Part shown: positions 1-10,489 of the stretch, one piece after another
Layout: each line of letters starts with the position of its first letter
Numbering within the stretch: the stretch's first letter is position 1
Origin: Serpula lacrymans var. lacrymans S7.9
Lineage: Eukaryota > Basidiomycota > Agaricomycetes > Boletales > Serpulaceae
DNA: 64,000 nt
Assembly: GCF_000218685.1 (NCBI RefSeq)
Contig: NW_006763291.1
Span: 1,272,286 to 1,336,285 of the forward strand
Direction of reading: 5' to 3'
Translations under genes and position numbers: made by a program
Notes under the pieces: model-generated
What the model saw: only the letters and a program-made list of their open reading frames with translations
Database searches by the model: none
Told to the model about the DNA's origin: nothing

Positions 1-40
1 GTATCGAGTATCAGTTCCAACGACACACACCCCCACTCAC

Positions 41-2467
41 ATTTCTGCGGATCTAAGCCCACCCATCAGCCCCAAAACACACAGCACAAAACACAGCCAC
101 TCACTCTTACTAAACTCCTTCTCCCTCTGCTTCTGCGTAAACCTCTGCAACACCGGCACCACCAACTTCACCACCTCCTCCCCCACCTTCTCCCTCCCCT
201 CCCCATCCTCCTCCAACACCCTCACAAGCCGATGCCTCTCCTTCACCTCCTCCAACAAATCATAAAACCTCGTAAACTTCTCCTTCACACCCGCCTTCCA
301 CGCACTCCCACCCACCTTCTCCCGCGAGTCTTCAGACAGCGTTTGCATCAAAGCCGAAAAGTTCGAGTCAAAGTACGCCGCTTTCGCAGTCCGCAACGCA
401 GAGCTCAGGACGTCTTGCGTCGGCTTCGACAGCAAAGAGGGCCTGCAGGGGTTCCACGGCTGCCTATCCACCTGGTCCCGGAAATAAGACACATTGTTCA
501 ATAAAAATATCGACCCAAACGCCCCCCGTCTCTGCGTTCGAGACACCGTCGTCAGGCTCGCCAGAACCGTCGTCACAACGTCGTCTACCATCTCCCCATC
601 AGATCCCTCTTCGCGAACAGAGCGAAGAAGGACGCACAAATGTAATGCTCCATCACAATCTGCCCATTCACATCCCCACCACTCTTCCCCCCCTTCCCAA
701 CCTGCTTCCCATCCCCCATCTTCCAATTCCCGTCCCCCAACCCCACCAACGCCGACCCCACCGCCTCTTGCACCTCGGGGATCCGGTTCATATACTCCAC
801 CGTCTGCAACAGCCATTCAAAAAGTCAAGTGGTCAAATTTGAATAGTCAAGGCTCAATACACCTCTTCACTCACCGTCACCGTAAAATCCGCCAACCCCG
901 TACTCATCTCCCCCCCCTTGCCCATCGCCGCCATCTTCAAGTCAGCCAAAAACTCTGGGAAGCTGCGAAGGCAAACAGCCCTGATCGCACTCAACCCGTC
1001 CCTCAGCTCGTTCGTCGCCTCCCTCCGCGTCTCCGGTGCCCCCAATCCCGAACCGGCACCGGCGCTCGCTCGCCGCGTCAAGAGGACCTCCCAGCGCGTC
1101 TGCAGGGCGCTGAGCGATGAGTACGTCGAGAGCGCGAGGAAGGTGTATTTGTGCAGGGACCGTTTGATGATGGACGTCAGCGAGGAGAGCGTATCCGTGA
1201 AGAGCGATAACAGCGGGGCCAACAACGTATCATACGTCGACGCCAACACCACACCGCTCGTCAGCGGCACGAGATCCGCCAGGAGGGTGTATTCCATCTG
1301 CATTTATTAATTGTTATTTTTCTTTGTTTACAAAAAAACGCTCGCACCTCCGCCACACCCAACAAATGATCCACCCACCTCCCAAACTCCCTCCCCGCCT
1401 CCACCCCATCCAACGTCTCCGCCCGATCCACCACCCTCTTCCCATGCATCTCCAACCCCCTCCTATTCCAATTCCCGCGCATATCCGCATAGCCCCTCTG
1501 CGCCTCCTTCAGCGTCGCCAGTATGCCCGGCGCCGCCGGATGGGAGGGATGCGTCGAGGGCAGAGGGAGCGTGCGCAGAAAGGCGACGAGGGGGCGGAGG
1601 GAGGCGAGCAGGGAGGGGGGGAAGGTGGGCGGGGTGAATTCGAGGCCGAGGGAGGGGGAGCCGGAGGAGCCTTCGGCGACGAGTTTGGTGTAGAGCTGGG
1701 TGAGCTTTTTGGCGCCTGTTTCGACGAGGCGGGCCTGGTGGAGGGTGGTGTTTAGCAACCAAACACAAAAAGATACAATACAGATATATAGATGTGTGTG
1801 TTGACAAACACTGACCGTATCGCGAGAATCCTCGGCAGATGCTTTGAATGCGATCGCAGCGTTCAAACGCTCCAAACCGTCCTTATACTCGTCCAATTGG
1901 CCTGGCTGCGGGCTGTGAGTCGAAATCCAAAGATCAATAAATGAAATCATTGAGCGATGCGTGCATTTGGTGTGGGGATGGGAGAATGATGACCCACCCA
2001 CGCAGTATGAGCGCCTCCTCCACCGCCACGCCCTCCTGACTGCTCGCCACCTCGTCGATCTTCAACAGCGCCCGATCGATATCTACCCACCGCCGTCAAT
2101 ATCAGAACCAGAGCCACAAAGCCCAAAGGCCCGAACGAGCACAGGCAAGAGTAGGCGCAGACACGTACTCCCAGCCCGCAACTTCAGCTTCTGCGTCGAG
2201 GTGTACAGCGGCAGTATCGACTTTTCTAGTTTCACCAGCCGCGAATCGAAGCTGGTCAATATGGCTAGCGTTCGATTAGCTAGAGTGAGGGGGGCAGCGC
2301 AAGGGGAGGGGGGGACGTACATGTCATGCGTTGGGATATCAGTCGCGTCTTGTTCAGGTTCTGCTCTAGCTAATGACGGGGATGGGGATGTGCTGGATCA
2401 ATGTAGTATCGGCCGGTCGTGAAGTGAAGCGACTCACGAGCTCGATCTCGGCGCTGTCGTCGTCCAT
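41..2467 (-). CDS. EXO70: Exocyst complex subunit Exo70 (3' end beyond the window)
   Basis: Exo70 is the exocyst subunit that binds the plasma membrane and tethers secretory vesicles at growth sites. Exons seen on the minus strand: 2438-2467, 2321-2369, 2169-2279, 1998-2082, 1816-1912, 1348-1734, 875-1297, 638-803, 105-584 and 41-52. The start gives MDDDSAEIEL, followed by the Exo70 hallmarks NLNKTRLISQRMT, SFDSRLVKLEKSILPLYTST and GPQPGQLDEYKDGLERLNAA. The C-terminal helical bundle is read as EHYIYDVVTTVLASL and SIFLLNNVSYFRDQV. The last visible exon is only 12 nt and completes the conserved FSKNPQKY segment. An intron then starts at position 40, so the final C-terminal residues lie outside. 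Its 5' end faces HAP3 across a 362 bp shared upstream region. Identity is secure; the exon edges rest on frame and splice signals. Confidence 0.92.
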
Positions 2468-2829
2468 CGCGGCTCGAGATAAACGGGTTTGGAGGGGGGG
2501 GGGTATGTGTATAACTGATACTAGTGTGTTGTTGAGTCTTTGATGGTGGGCTAGGAACTTGAAAGGGCTTTTACCTACGCCGCAAGGTTAGGGTTTACCT
2601 TGACTCCCACACCCATTCCCAATTATGCAAAACCGCCGAAAATGATCACACCAGTCCAAAAATGCGAACAAGTGGCCCTGTCCAATTCAATTTCATCCCT
2701 TCGAGCTCCCAAGGTCGGGGTATAAGTGCAAAGTAGCAAAAAAAGCCAGAGATTTCCAGACGCTTTCGTTCTCACTGACGAGAGGCGCCACCCCCCTCGA
2801 ACGTCGAACGTCGAACCTGCGCTGCTGCC
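2468..2829. promoter_or_regulatory. Divergent upstream region between EXO70 and HAP3
   Basis: This 362 bp gap separates two divergently transcribed start codons, so it must hold both promoters and 5' UTRs. It contains a G9-type run near 2500 and, just before the HAP3 start, three tandem 7-mers. I see no clear TATA box. Confidence 0.5.
2797..2817 (+). repeat. Three tandem 7-mers (TCGAACG) in the HAP3 leader
   Basis: The motif TCGAACG occurs three times in direct tandem at 2797-2803, 2804-2810 and 2811-2817, the last copy ending in C instead of G. The array ends 12 bp before the HAP3 ATG, so it is in the 5' UTR or core promoter. No function can be assigned from sequence alone. Confidence 0.8.
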
Positions 2830-3509
2830 ATGTCCGAAATCCAGCCCATGATCGCACCGCAGGAAGACGGCTCAGGCTCAGGCTTGGTGCCAGAAACGGC
2901 GGCTGCACAGGAAGCCCCAGAGCCGGCGCCCATTACGGAGCAAGAAGTGGGGGAGTATCGCGAGCAGGATAGGTTTTTACCTGTGCGTTATCAGTCGTCC
3001 CTTTCCCTTCCCCTTCCCCTTCTTCCCGTATCATCATCATCATCACCATGCTATCCATACCGCGTCTCTTTATCCAAACACTAACGCAGCGCCTGCCATC
3101 TGTGCCAGATCGCCAACGTCTCACGCATCATGAAGGGCTCCGTACCGTCCACCGCAAAGATCGCCAAAGACGCCAAGGAGTGCGTGCAGGAATGCGTGTC
3201 CGAGTTTATCAGTTTCATCACCTCGGAGGCAGCTGAGAAGTGTCAGCTCGAGAAGCGGAAGACGATCGGGGGGGAGGATATACTGTATGCCATGATGACG
3301 CTCGGCTTCGAGAACTATGCCGAGACCCTCAAAATCCATCTCGCCAAGCTGCGACAGGTGCGTGGAATGCGAAAGCGTTTTTTGCCAGTCCTTTGGATGG
3401 ATCAGGCTTGTTGATGACCGTGATATTGTTGTTGATACAGAACCAAGCAGGTCCTTCGTCAAACTCGAGACCAAGTGACCACCTGCATCTAAGAGAAGAG
3501 GATGGATAA
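2830..3509 (+). CDS. HAP3: CCAAT-binding factor subunit HAP3 / NF-YB
   Basis: This is the histone-fold subunit B of the heterotrimeric CCAAT-binding factor, a nuclear activator of respiratory and metabolic genes. Exons are 2830-2982, 3109-3357 and 3441-3509, giving 156 residues. The core runs from about residue 52: [20 protein letters not shown], then [20 protein letters not shown] and [20 protein letters not shown]. These are the near-invariant DNA-binding and HAP5-pairing elements of the family. The N-terminal 50 residues are Glu/Gln/Pro-rich and the last 22 are unstructured. The first intron contains a polypyrimidine stretch and a short ATC repeat. The third exon is the least certain part, because only reading frame and an AG acceptor support it. 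Confidence 0.93.
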
Positions 3510-3928
3510 GACTGAACGGTAAGGATGATTCCCCCTCCCCCCTCGCGCTGTATTCTAGATATACCTTGTAATCTTCTCGGGACATTTGTATCGTTTGCAA
3601 AATTCTCACTGGACCTTTTGCTTTTCTGTTGTCGAGTAACTTGTTCTTGCTACCAATAAAAAACATGCGACATATAACAACAACAACAACAGATGATTTC
3701 TGCATATAATAGCAAGACAAACAAAAACAGGGTCGAGGTCGTTAAACAGCTCTGAAACCTTCTTCACACTATCTTTCGATCTACAGCCGATGCAACAGAA
3801 TAACAGAAATCCACAGAAAAAAGGTGGCAGGAATGATTAATTATGAGACAGGATAGTTTGCTGGAGTTGAGGGTATCGCGTTAGATGCACTTTTGTGAAG
3901 GGACGAGGACGGGTAACCATGGTCGATG
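3510..3928. other. Convergent 3' intergenic region
   Basis: This stretch lies between the tail-to-tail ends of HAP3 and the next gene. It is AT-rich, with an AATAAA-like element near 3654 and a CAA repeat near 3680, consistent with 3' UTR and polyadenylation sequence. I see no gene in it. Confidence 0.5.
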
Positions 3929-5122
3929 TCATGCGTCGCCACGGTGAGCCAGGAAGACGCCCATATCCCTCGCTTTCCCCCTCGTCCCCGTGAGTCCAAC
4001 ACTCGGGAACCCTCGTGCCTCACGATCACCCTGGGAGAATCCGTCGAATTCTAGAGCTTGAGGCGAAGACAAAGCAAGAGGCGACGTAGTGTGGGGAAGC
4101 GGTGCACCCGCAACAGCAGGAGAGATAGAGAACGACTGTGTAGGGGAGTGCAGCGAAGTGGACTGCGATGTCGACGACGACGATTTGTGCGAGGAGCGCG
4201 ACTTGGAAGATTTAGATTTCTTCTTCTTCTTCGGTGCCTGCGCGTATGCAGACTCGGCACCGCCAACGGATAGGTGGGTCTGCGAGAGGTGGTGGTGGTT
4301 GTACTGTGCGCCCGAGTCGGCATTCGACAAGGATGCGGAAGTGCGTGAGCGTGAATCAGAGCTGTTCGATGCTCCGGAAGGCGCTGTCTTCCGTGTATAC
4401 AGCTCTCCCCCTAGATCGGCTTCCTCGTCGTCCTCGTCGTCCATCCTGCCTGCCACCTCAGATTGTCCCTTCACAAACGGCCCAAAGTCATCCGTAGGCA
4501 AAGGCAACGATGACCCAGTTCCATGTCCGCTTCCCGGGAAGCCCTGGAAATCCTCTCCAGTGCCACCCTCCAAAGTCAATGCCATCAACGCTCGTTTCCG
4601 CTCTTTCAACTCTCGCCTCTTCCCCTTCCTCTCCTCCTTCCTCCGTCGCTCCTCTTCTTCAATAGCCACAGCCCGCGCTGCAAGCTCCGCCGACGACAGG
4701 CTGGCAATGGCTGACGAGTCGAGGGGCGCAGCGTCCGAATCAAGCGTCGAAGACGACGTAGTGGCCAGACGCCTGCGGCGCCTCAACAACCCGTCCTCCT
4801 CGTCCTCATCGGGCAAGCGGATGGGCGGACGGCCAAAGAGGGTCCATCCAAAAAGCGTGATGCGCTTCATACCGCGGCGGTTTCGTCTGCCATGATGTCG
4901 CTCTGTACCGAAGTTGGAGTGGAGCGAGAGCGTCTCGGCTTCTGTGTCGGTATCTGCGTCCTGCAAAAGCCCCTCGAGCTCGTCGGAGTGAGCTCTGTAT
5001 GAGCGATCTCTGGCAGGATTGTCGATGCGGGGTGGAGGATCGACCTCTGCGGTACCACCGAGACATGGAAGACAAGAGGTGAAGGCGGCGCGAAGGCTGT
5101 CAGACCACGAAAAGCTCTCCAT
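3929..5122 (-). CDS. Conserved fungal hypothetical protein, low-complexity
   Basis: A single-exon frame encodes 397 residues from an ATG at 5122. I do not recognise a named family. The N-terminus, MESFSWSDSLRAAFTSCLPC, has a Cys pair that could be lipidated (inference). A conserved-looking basic block, RGMKRITLFGWTLFGRP, lies around residues 85-101. It is followed by an Arg-rich stretch, a Glu/Lys/Arg coiled-coil-like segment (about 150-180) and a long Ser/Thr/Asp-rich tail with a Lys-Lys-Lys-Lys-Lys patch near residue 300. The pattern of one short ordered basic block amid disordered sequence suggests a regulatory or adaptor protein, but no function can be given. A further 3' exon cannot be excluded. 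Confidence 0.75.
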   Translation of the reverse strand: MESFSWSDSLRAAFTSCLPCLGGTAEVDPPPRIDNPARDRSYRAHSDELEGLLQDADTDTEAETLSLHSNFGTERHHGRRNRRGMKRITLFGWTLFGRPPIRLPDEDEEDGLLRRRRRLATTSSSTLDSDAAPLDSSAIASLSSAELAARAVAIEEEERRRKEERKGKRRELKERKRALMALTLEGGTGEDFQGFPGSGHGTGSSLPLPTDDFGPFVKGQSEVAGRMDDEDDEEADLGGELYTRKTAPSGASNSSDSRSRTSASLSNADSGAQYNHHHLSQTHLSVGGAESAYAQAPKKKKKSKSSKSRSSHKSSSSTSQSTSLHSPTQSFSISPAVAGAPLPHTTSPLALSSPQALEFDGFSQGDREARGFPSVGLTGTRGKARDMGVFLAHRGDA

Positions 5123-5553
5123 CGTGGTGGCTTTGGATACAAATCGGTAGCAGGCAAAAGTACACTTTTGACGGTGTCGTAGGGCGATAAAATGCTAGAT
5201 CGATACAAAGGCGTTACCTCCGCTTGCGCAATGAGAAAGGGCGGGTCCCAGAAACCAGGTTAAAGACGAAAAGGTGAGTCTGCGGTGAACTCGCTTGCCT
5301 GAAACACGCGTCAAGCGGACATATGCATGCTTCCGGTTATAACCGGCAAATAACATGATACAGACCTCTTACGGTAAGTAACAAACTCTTTCATGGCACC
5401 AACTTGGAATTTTGACTAAGGTGTGTACACGCATTCTCTCAATAGTACAGTAACCGCTATAATGTATAATTCTCGGTGCCCAGTAACTCGTGATGTAGAT
5501 TATACACCTCAGCGGAAGCAAGGAAATAATGCCCTCAAATAATGGCCGGTACT
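5123..5553. other. Intergenic region upstream of the 3.9-5.1 kb gene
   Basis: The interval holds the promoter of the hypothetical gene at 3929-5122 and the 3' UTR of ATG18. I see no additional coding exon. A near-palindrome around 5335-5346 (ccggttataaccgg) is the only striking element. Confidence 0.4.
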
Positions 5554-7226
5554 CTAACCATCCATCATACCGGAAGTTTCGTCCAAAGAATCCAGTAAAC
5601 TGTCCAGTGGACGATGGGTCAGCAAGAAAAGCAGGAATTGACAGGACAAACCTGTATTGCTTCATAAGAGAACATTCTCCACCGTTCTCCAAATCAATAT
5701 TATATGAGTAGAAGTAGCCTTCAGATGAGATCACCATCACTTGTGGTAGTGTCCTTAAATACATGCACGATATTAGCAGATGTAATGGTCTTGATTGACC
5801 AGGCCAAACTCACCCGCTCAGAGCCACTATACAATGCGCACCGCTAGTCGGCAACCTCAGAAATGCGAAATCACGCGATGGCTCCCACATCTCCGTCAGT
5901 GTGTTTGGTAAATAGCCACCCACAGAGTGCGACAGGCTTTTCGTCATCTGCATTGATTTGCGACGAAGGCTCGAACTGAGGTGCTGTCAGTAAATGCTGG
6001 ATGAATGTCAAAGGAAACTACACCCACGATACTCCACCACTTTTTCTCCGTTCATCGATGAACGCCTCATAACCTCCTTCCAATGCCTGCGTGCCTTCAT
6101 TGTCAAAGGATTCAGATGGACTTGATGGCTGCTGGGTACTTTTACTCGACGAGGCTTTTTGAGGACCAAGCTTGAAGATATGAACGGTATCATGCGCAGA
6201 ACTGACAGCCAAAAGGCTAGAGACAACATTAAAGTTGATGGAATATATCCTTGCTTCTCGTGTACCCCGCCGGAACTGATACAACTTCTCTGCACCAGGA
6301 ATACTCCACACACGAATAACAGTGCCTTTGTCCGATGACGTTGCCAAAAGTGTTCCTGTCGAGTTGATAGAAAGGAAAGATATAGGCGCCTTGTGAGCTT
6401 GGATGACATTGGCTACTGTCAGCGAGCGTGTAGAGAACAACAGGACGTCACCCGATTGTTGGGTAGAGGAAGGCGGCCGTGTGGAATTCGAAGCCTGATT
6501 GGTTAGCACAGAAGTTGGAGAAGGGACTGGAGATGGGTAGGCGAGATACGAGTTTTCAGCTGAAGGTGATAGTGCACAAATGGCTGAAAAGCGTCTTCAT
6601 CGACACTGGATTATGAGGTCATAGTGAAGAACATACTCACCTTCTGGATTTGCTGTCGTCTCTATGACGTGGAGGAGCCGCATATTGGAGATATCATATA
6701 TGTAAATTTCAACTTCTAGTACTATTACTAGAGTCTTGCGGTTGAGCTTGACAGCCAGAATGGACGAGGGAAAGAGAAGCTCGCATATCATGGATTGCCG
6801 CTGATACGATAAAGCTTGGGGTCAGACAAAACCACAAAATATATCCGGATATACACACCTTTGTGTTAACTATCTGCAACTTCCGTGGACTTGATTGAGG
6901 CTGATCCGCCGCACCGACGAGTGCGATGAGAGAAGTGCAAAACAGCATCTCGACTATTCCTCGAGCTCCATCGTCTGAGAACACGCGGATTAAGTATTTC
7001 ACAGATGGCGTGCAGCCATGTCTCGTATGTTTGCAAAGGACACGCACTCATTGTATACACTCGGCCAAACGGATCGCAGTTCGTGATACTGTAACCCTTG
7101 CGTGTACCAACGGAGATACACCTGGATACGAATCAGCAACCAGAACGTTACGCAGGTCAACCTCACGTACGAGAAATCCTGGTTGAAGTTGGCGAATAAC
7201 ATGTTCACATTCGTGCGTTCTACCAT
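5554..7226 (-). CDS. ATG18: Autophagy PROPPIN Atg18
   Basis: Atg18 is a beta-propeller phosphoinositide-binding protein needed for autophagosome formation and vacuole homeostasis. Eight exons on the minus strand (7171-7226, 7048-7121, 6859-6974, 6641-6800, 6028-6583, 5814-5975, 5652-5753, 5554-5599) sum to 1272 nt, or 423 residues in one open frame. Diagnostic segments are [50 protein letters not shown] and, crucially, the FRRG motif that binds PI3P ([15 protein letters not shown]). A Ser/Pro-rich loop follows, as expected before blade 7, and the protein ends [12 protein letters not shown] plus a short tail. An alternative ATG at 7202 (MLFANF) is equally plausible. It is divergent from the E(z)-like gene over 437 bp. 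Confidence 0.94.
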
Positions 7227-7663
7227 GGTGCTGCCTCAATGTAACTTTGAAACCGTTGTAGGACTAGTAAACCGCCTCTCCGCCTGTGAGCTGACCTGAG
7301 TCTAAATGTAGCGAGTAGAGACACTGTGACTGGGGACAAACACGACCAAAGCCAAACCGCTCTTTCGAACTTTCAAACTGACCGCACCAGCACAGAGTTA
7401 TTCTTGGAGCTACTGCAGCCCAGCTTGTATTTTGGCAGGCAAGAGGGATTTCTTGAATATACTAGCATTCACTCGACAACTCGATATCTTCATATCCATC
7501 AATTAACGCATCTTGCTTGGATTTGCAAACGCTATCGCGTTAGGCTGAAAATCAGTTCTCCGAGTCACTGTCAACGCTAACGTGTTATTACTTTCTTCCC
7601 ATAATCAGTTTTGTTTCTTATCTCACGCATATCGCGGGGTATCCAGCGATCTAGTCGATCGCC
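7227..7663. promoter_or_regulatory. Divergent upstream region of ATG18 and the E(z)-like gene A
   Basis: The 437 bp between the two start codons must serve both genes. No coding frame with family support is present. I see no distinct repeat or operator-like element. Confidence 0.45.
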
Positions 7664-10441
7664 ATGAGCGACTTTGACGAACTGTTCTCATCTGATCCCT
7701 TGGAACAAGAAAATCAGGAATTCCTTGACTCGGACCTTGCTAAACTTCAAAAAGTCGGAACTACAGTCTATCGGGAAGTTTGGACAGAGTTCTACAAATG
7801 GGAGCCCGATTATTGTCAGCAACGAATCGATTCGTTAGCGGACGATGAGTCTGCTGCATGGGTGGTCACCACAAAACTGTCAGAAATGATCGATCACAAT
7901 GAACCACAGGTCCTGGACAATGAAATGGACATGGATAGTCCCAGCTGTGTCTTTGCCCGTGCTAATCCGGATGGGACATTTACAGAGTCCCGGATCCCTT
8001 TGGAGGAGATCTTCGTCGAATATTTTGAGCCTCATCCGAACTATGAATCCTGTCTGCCAACTAATAAATCCTTTGCCTGCGGTCGTGGCTCCTTTAATTT
8101 ACCTTTCATTCCTTATGAGGATGAACCTGAATTTGATGTCAAGGAATTTTTGAAGGGTATTGACAGTTTTCATTGGGAATCAGATCATGAAGACCCAGAC
8201 AGTAAGCACTACCTATCGCAGCTGCTCTGCATTGAAAACATCACCTTCACTTTCTAGTACAACTGATCGATCTCGAGACCGCCCGTCGAATGCATTACGT
8301 TTATGATATATCTCTGGCAGACATAGACCGCTCAAAGATCTTGCCACGGCTTCGCGAAAGCGACACATTTGGCTTGTTGTGGGAAGCGTCGCAGCGGTTT
8401 GTTCAAAGTAAACCCCTTGAATGATTGTCATCCTCATTCATCCTTCTCAGGGATCTCATACACTGGCCAGGGGCTGCCTTCAATGAACATGAAGAATTAC
8501 CTACTTCATATGCGCCTGCCTCCGATGATTTGCGCGGCCGCTTGAACTCGATCCTTCCTATATTTTGTCCGAATCTCAACTGTATGCAAGCGAAATGTCC
8601 TACGCATGAATGTGAGTCATTTCGTGGTGTTTTCTTTGGTGTGCTTAGGACTTTCCTCCCGAAGGTCTGTATCCTGTTTATGATGCAGAGAAGCCAAAGG
8701 TGACTAGCATTAGTATGCTCCTCAGCGAAGGGGATCCGTGTGGTGAAGAGTGCTTTCGTTATCATGTGGATGATTCTTACGCGGTAATACCAAGCTATTT
8801 ACAATATACCGTTTGGCTTATTATCTTGTCCTTTACCAGGATACTGTTAATTGGGAAGGCCCAGACAGCGACATATTGGCAGTCATCCTTGCAACAACAG
8901 CTGATTTATTCCCTTGTTTACTGGCCATTTTGTGCCACAAGCCCTGTCGTGAAGTATGAACCAGGCTTAACACATACTTTGGCGCTGACGCCGTGGTTGT
9001 AGGTTTTTGTCATGCGATCACGTCTCTTCCCAGACCATAGGATCCAGGATGTAGTCGATGAACCTATCGAGAGGCTTAGAAAGAAGAAGTTTTTCAGTAA
9101 GCCCCGCTTTTTCAACTGTAGAGAAGCTTTTGTGACAAAAGTCACCACACAGAGGATGCAGCAAAACTGGGCAGCTCGAATGTCAATCCATATGTCCCGT
9201 AAACGCTATTTTCGCTATTAATTCCCCACATGCTGAATTTTTCACACAGAGTTCCGCCGTGCCATCATAAAGGACCATGCGACAGTCGATCGTGTCATTG
9301 CTATGAGAATTCTCTGCATTGTTCGCGTAATTGTCGGTGCGACCTTAGCTGTAAGTTGTTGATCTGAGTACGTACCAAGTATGTTCATTTTGATGTCTTC
9401 CCGAAGGCCAGCGTCGATGGAAAGGGTGCACGTGTCATAGAGGAACGAAGTCTTGCCAAAAGGACACCTGCAAATGCTTAAGATCGGGAAGGGAGTGTGA
9501 TCCAGAGTTATGCACCAGATGCGATGCAAAGTAAGCACCGAGTGTTTCTTATGCAATGTTAATATTGACTCATCTATATGATAGAGGTATAATTGTACGT
9601 TTCCCGAGAAAGATCATTCAGATGATGACATGCTGTGATTAGGAGCCACAAGTACTCCGTGTCAAAATATCCAAATTCAACAAGGGCGCGGCAAGGTATC
9701 CATCCATCATTCTATTTGTTACTGCATAGTTGAATGAAGTGACAACAGAATTTAATTATCAAGCGTGGCCAGTATGGTCTAGGAGCATATGCTAGCAAAG
9801 ATATCGCCGTAAATGAATTTATAGGAGGTCAAGATGATATGTTTTCGCCAATAACTATGCAATGCTGATACAAAGTAGATTATGTGGGTTTATTGTATGA
9901 TGAAGAACAAGCCAATATCTTTAGGTATTGATTGGTATTCTTTATATTTTGATATTTCAACTAATATAATTTATAGCATGGAATACGACTATAAGGGCCT
10001 CAATTATCTTTTTGAGGCCAGCAAATATGCCTATATCGATGCCTTAAAGATGGGTAATGCGACAAGATTTGTAAATCATGGCATAGACGGGGAAGCGAAT
10101 TGTGAAGTAAGAAGTTAGTACTCTTTTGACTACATTCTTACCTTGGCCATTCATCACACGTATAGCAAAGCTCGTCAACAATGAAATTCGTATTGCTTTC
10201 TTTGCTAGTGAGTAGAATTGTCGTATTCATTCAGAGACTCGCAGCATAACTGCTAACTTGGGTCTATGTAGTAAGAAAAATACGACGTGGAATGGAGCTG
10301 TTGCTTAATTATGGTGAAAGGTATTGGAATCGTCACGAGGATGCAAGTGGAGGAGAGATTAAAGAGGATGGCGTTGGTAAGAATAATGGTGGTGGTGATG
10401 GTGACGATGATGATGATGATAGAGTTCTTGATTCATCTTGA
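7664..10441 (+). CDS. Enhancer-of-zeste-like histone H3K27 methyltransferase, copy A
   Basis: This is a predicted catalytic subunit of a Polycomb repressive complex 2 (KMT6/EZH2 family). Fifteen exons (7664-8201, 8258-8396, 8451-8611, 8665-8783, 8840-8953, 9003-9096, 9252-9350, 9407-9530, 9587-9594, 9646-9695, 9749-9827, 9876-9924, 9977-10113, 10166-10207, 10272-10441) sum to 1923 nt, exactly 640 residues. The CXC zinc region is clear: CHHKGPCDSRSCHCY, CRCDLSCQRRWKGC and CDPELC. The SET domain follows: GQYGLGAYASKDI, then GNATRFVNHGIDGEANCE, ending ELLLNYGERYWN. The usual NHS triplet reads NHG. The tail is a short Gly/Asp repeat. Copy B at 16895-19678 is a diverged paralog with matching introns. 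The catalytic fold looks complete, but activity is not certain because of the NHG change. Confidence 0.88.
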
Positions 10442-10489
10442 GTCAGCAAATCTAATCTATAGTGCAGGCCAGGATCTTATCAGCCTCGA

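Noticed and set aside
232..2422. Several plus-strand frames over EXO70
   Set aside because: They are shadows of the EXO70 exons in GC-rich DNA. The minus-strand frame has clear Exo70 homology.
4089..4895. 268-codon plus-strand frame opposite the hypothetical gene at 3.9-5.1 kb
   Set aside because: It mirrors Ser/Asp/Glu-rich codons of the minus-strand gene, and its protein is low-complexity without a domain. The minus strand has the longer frame, an ATG and a conserved-looking basic block.
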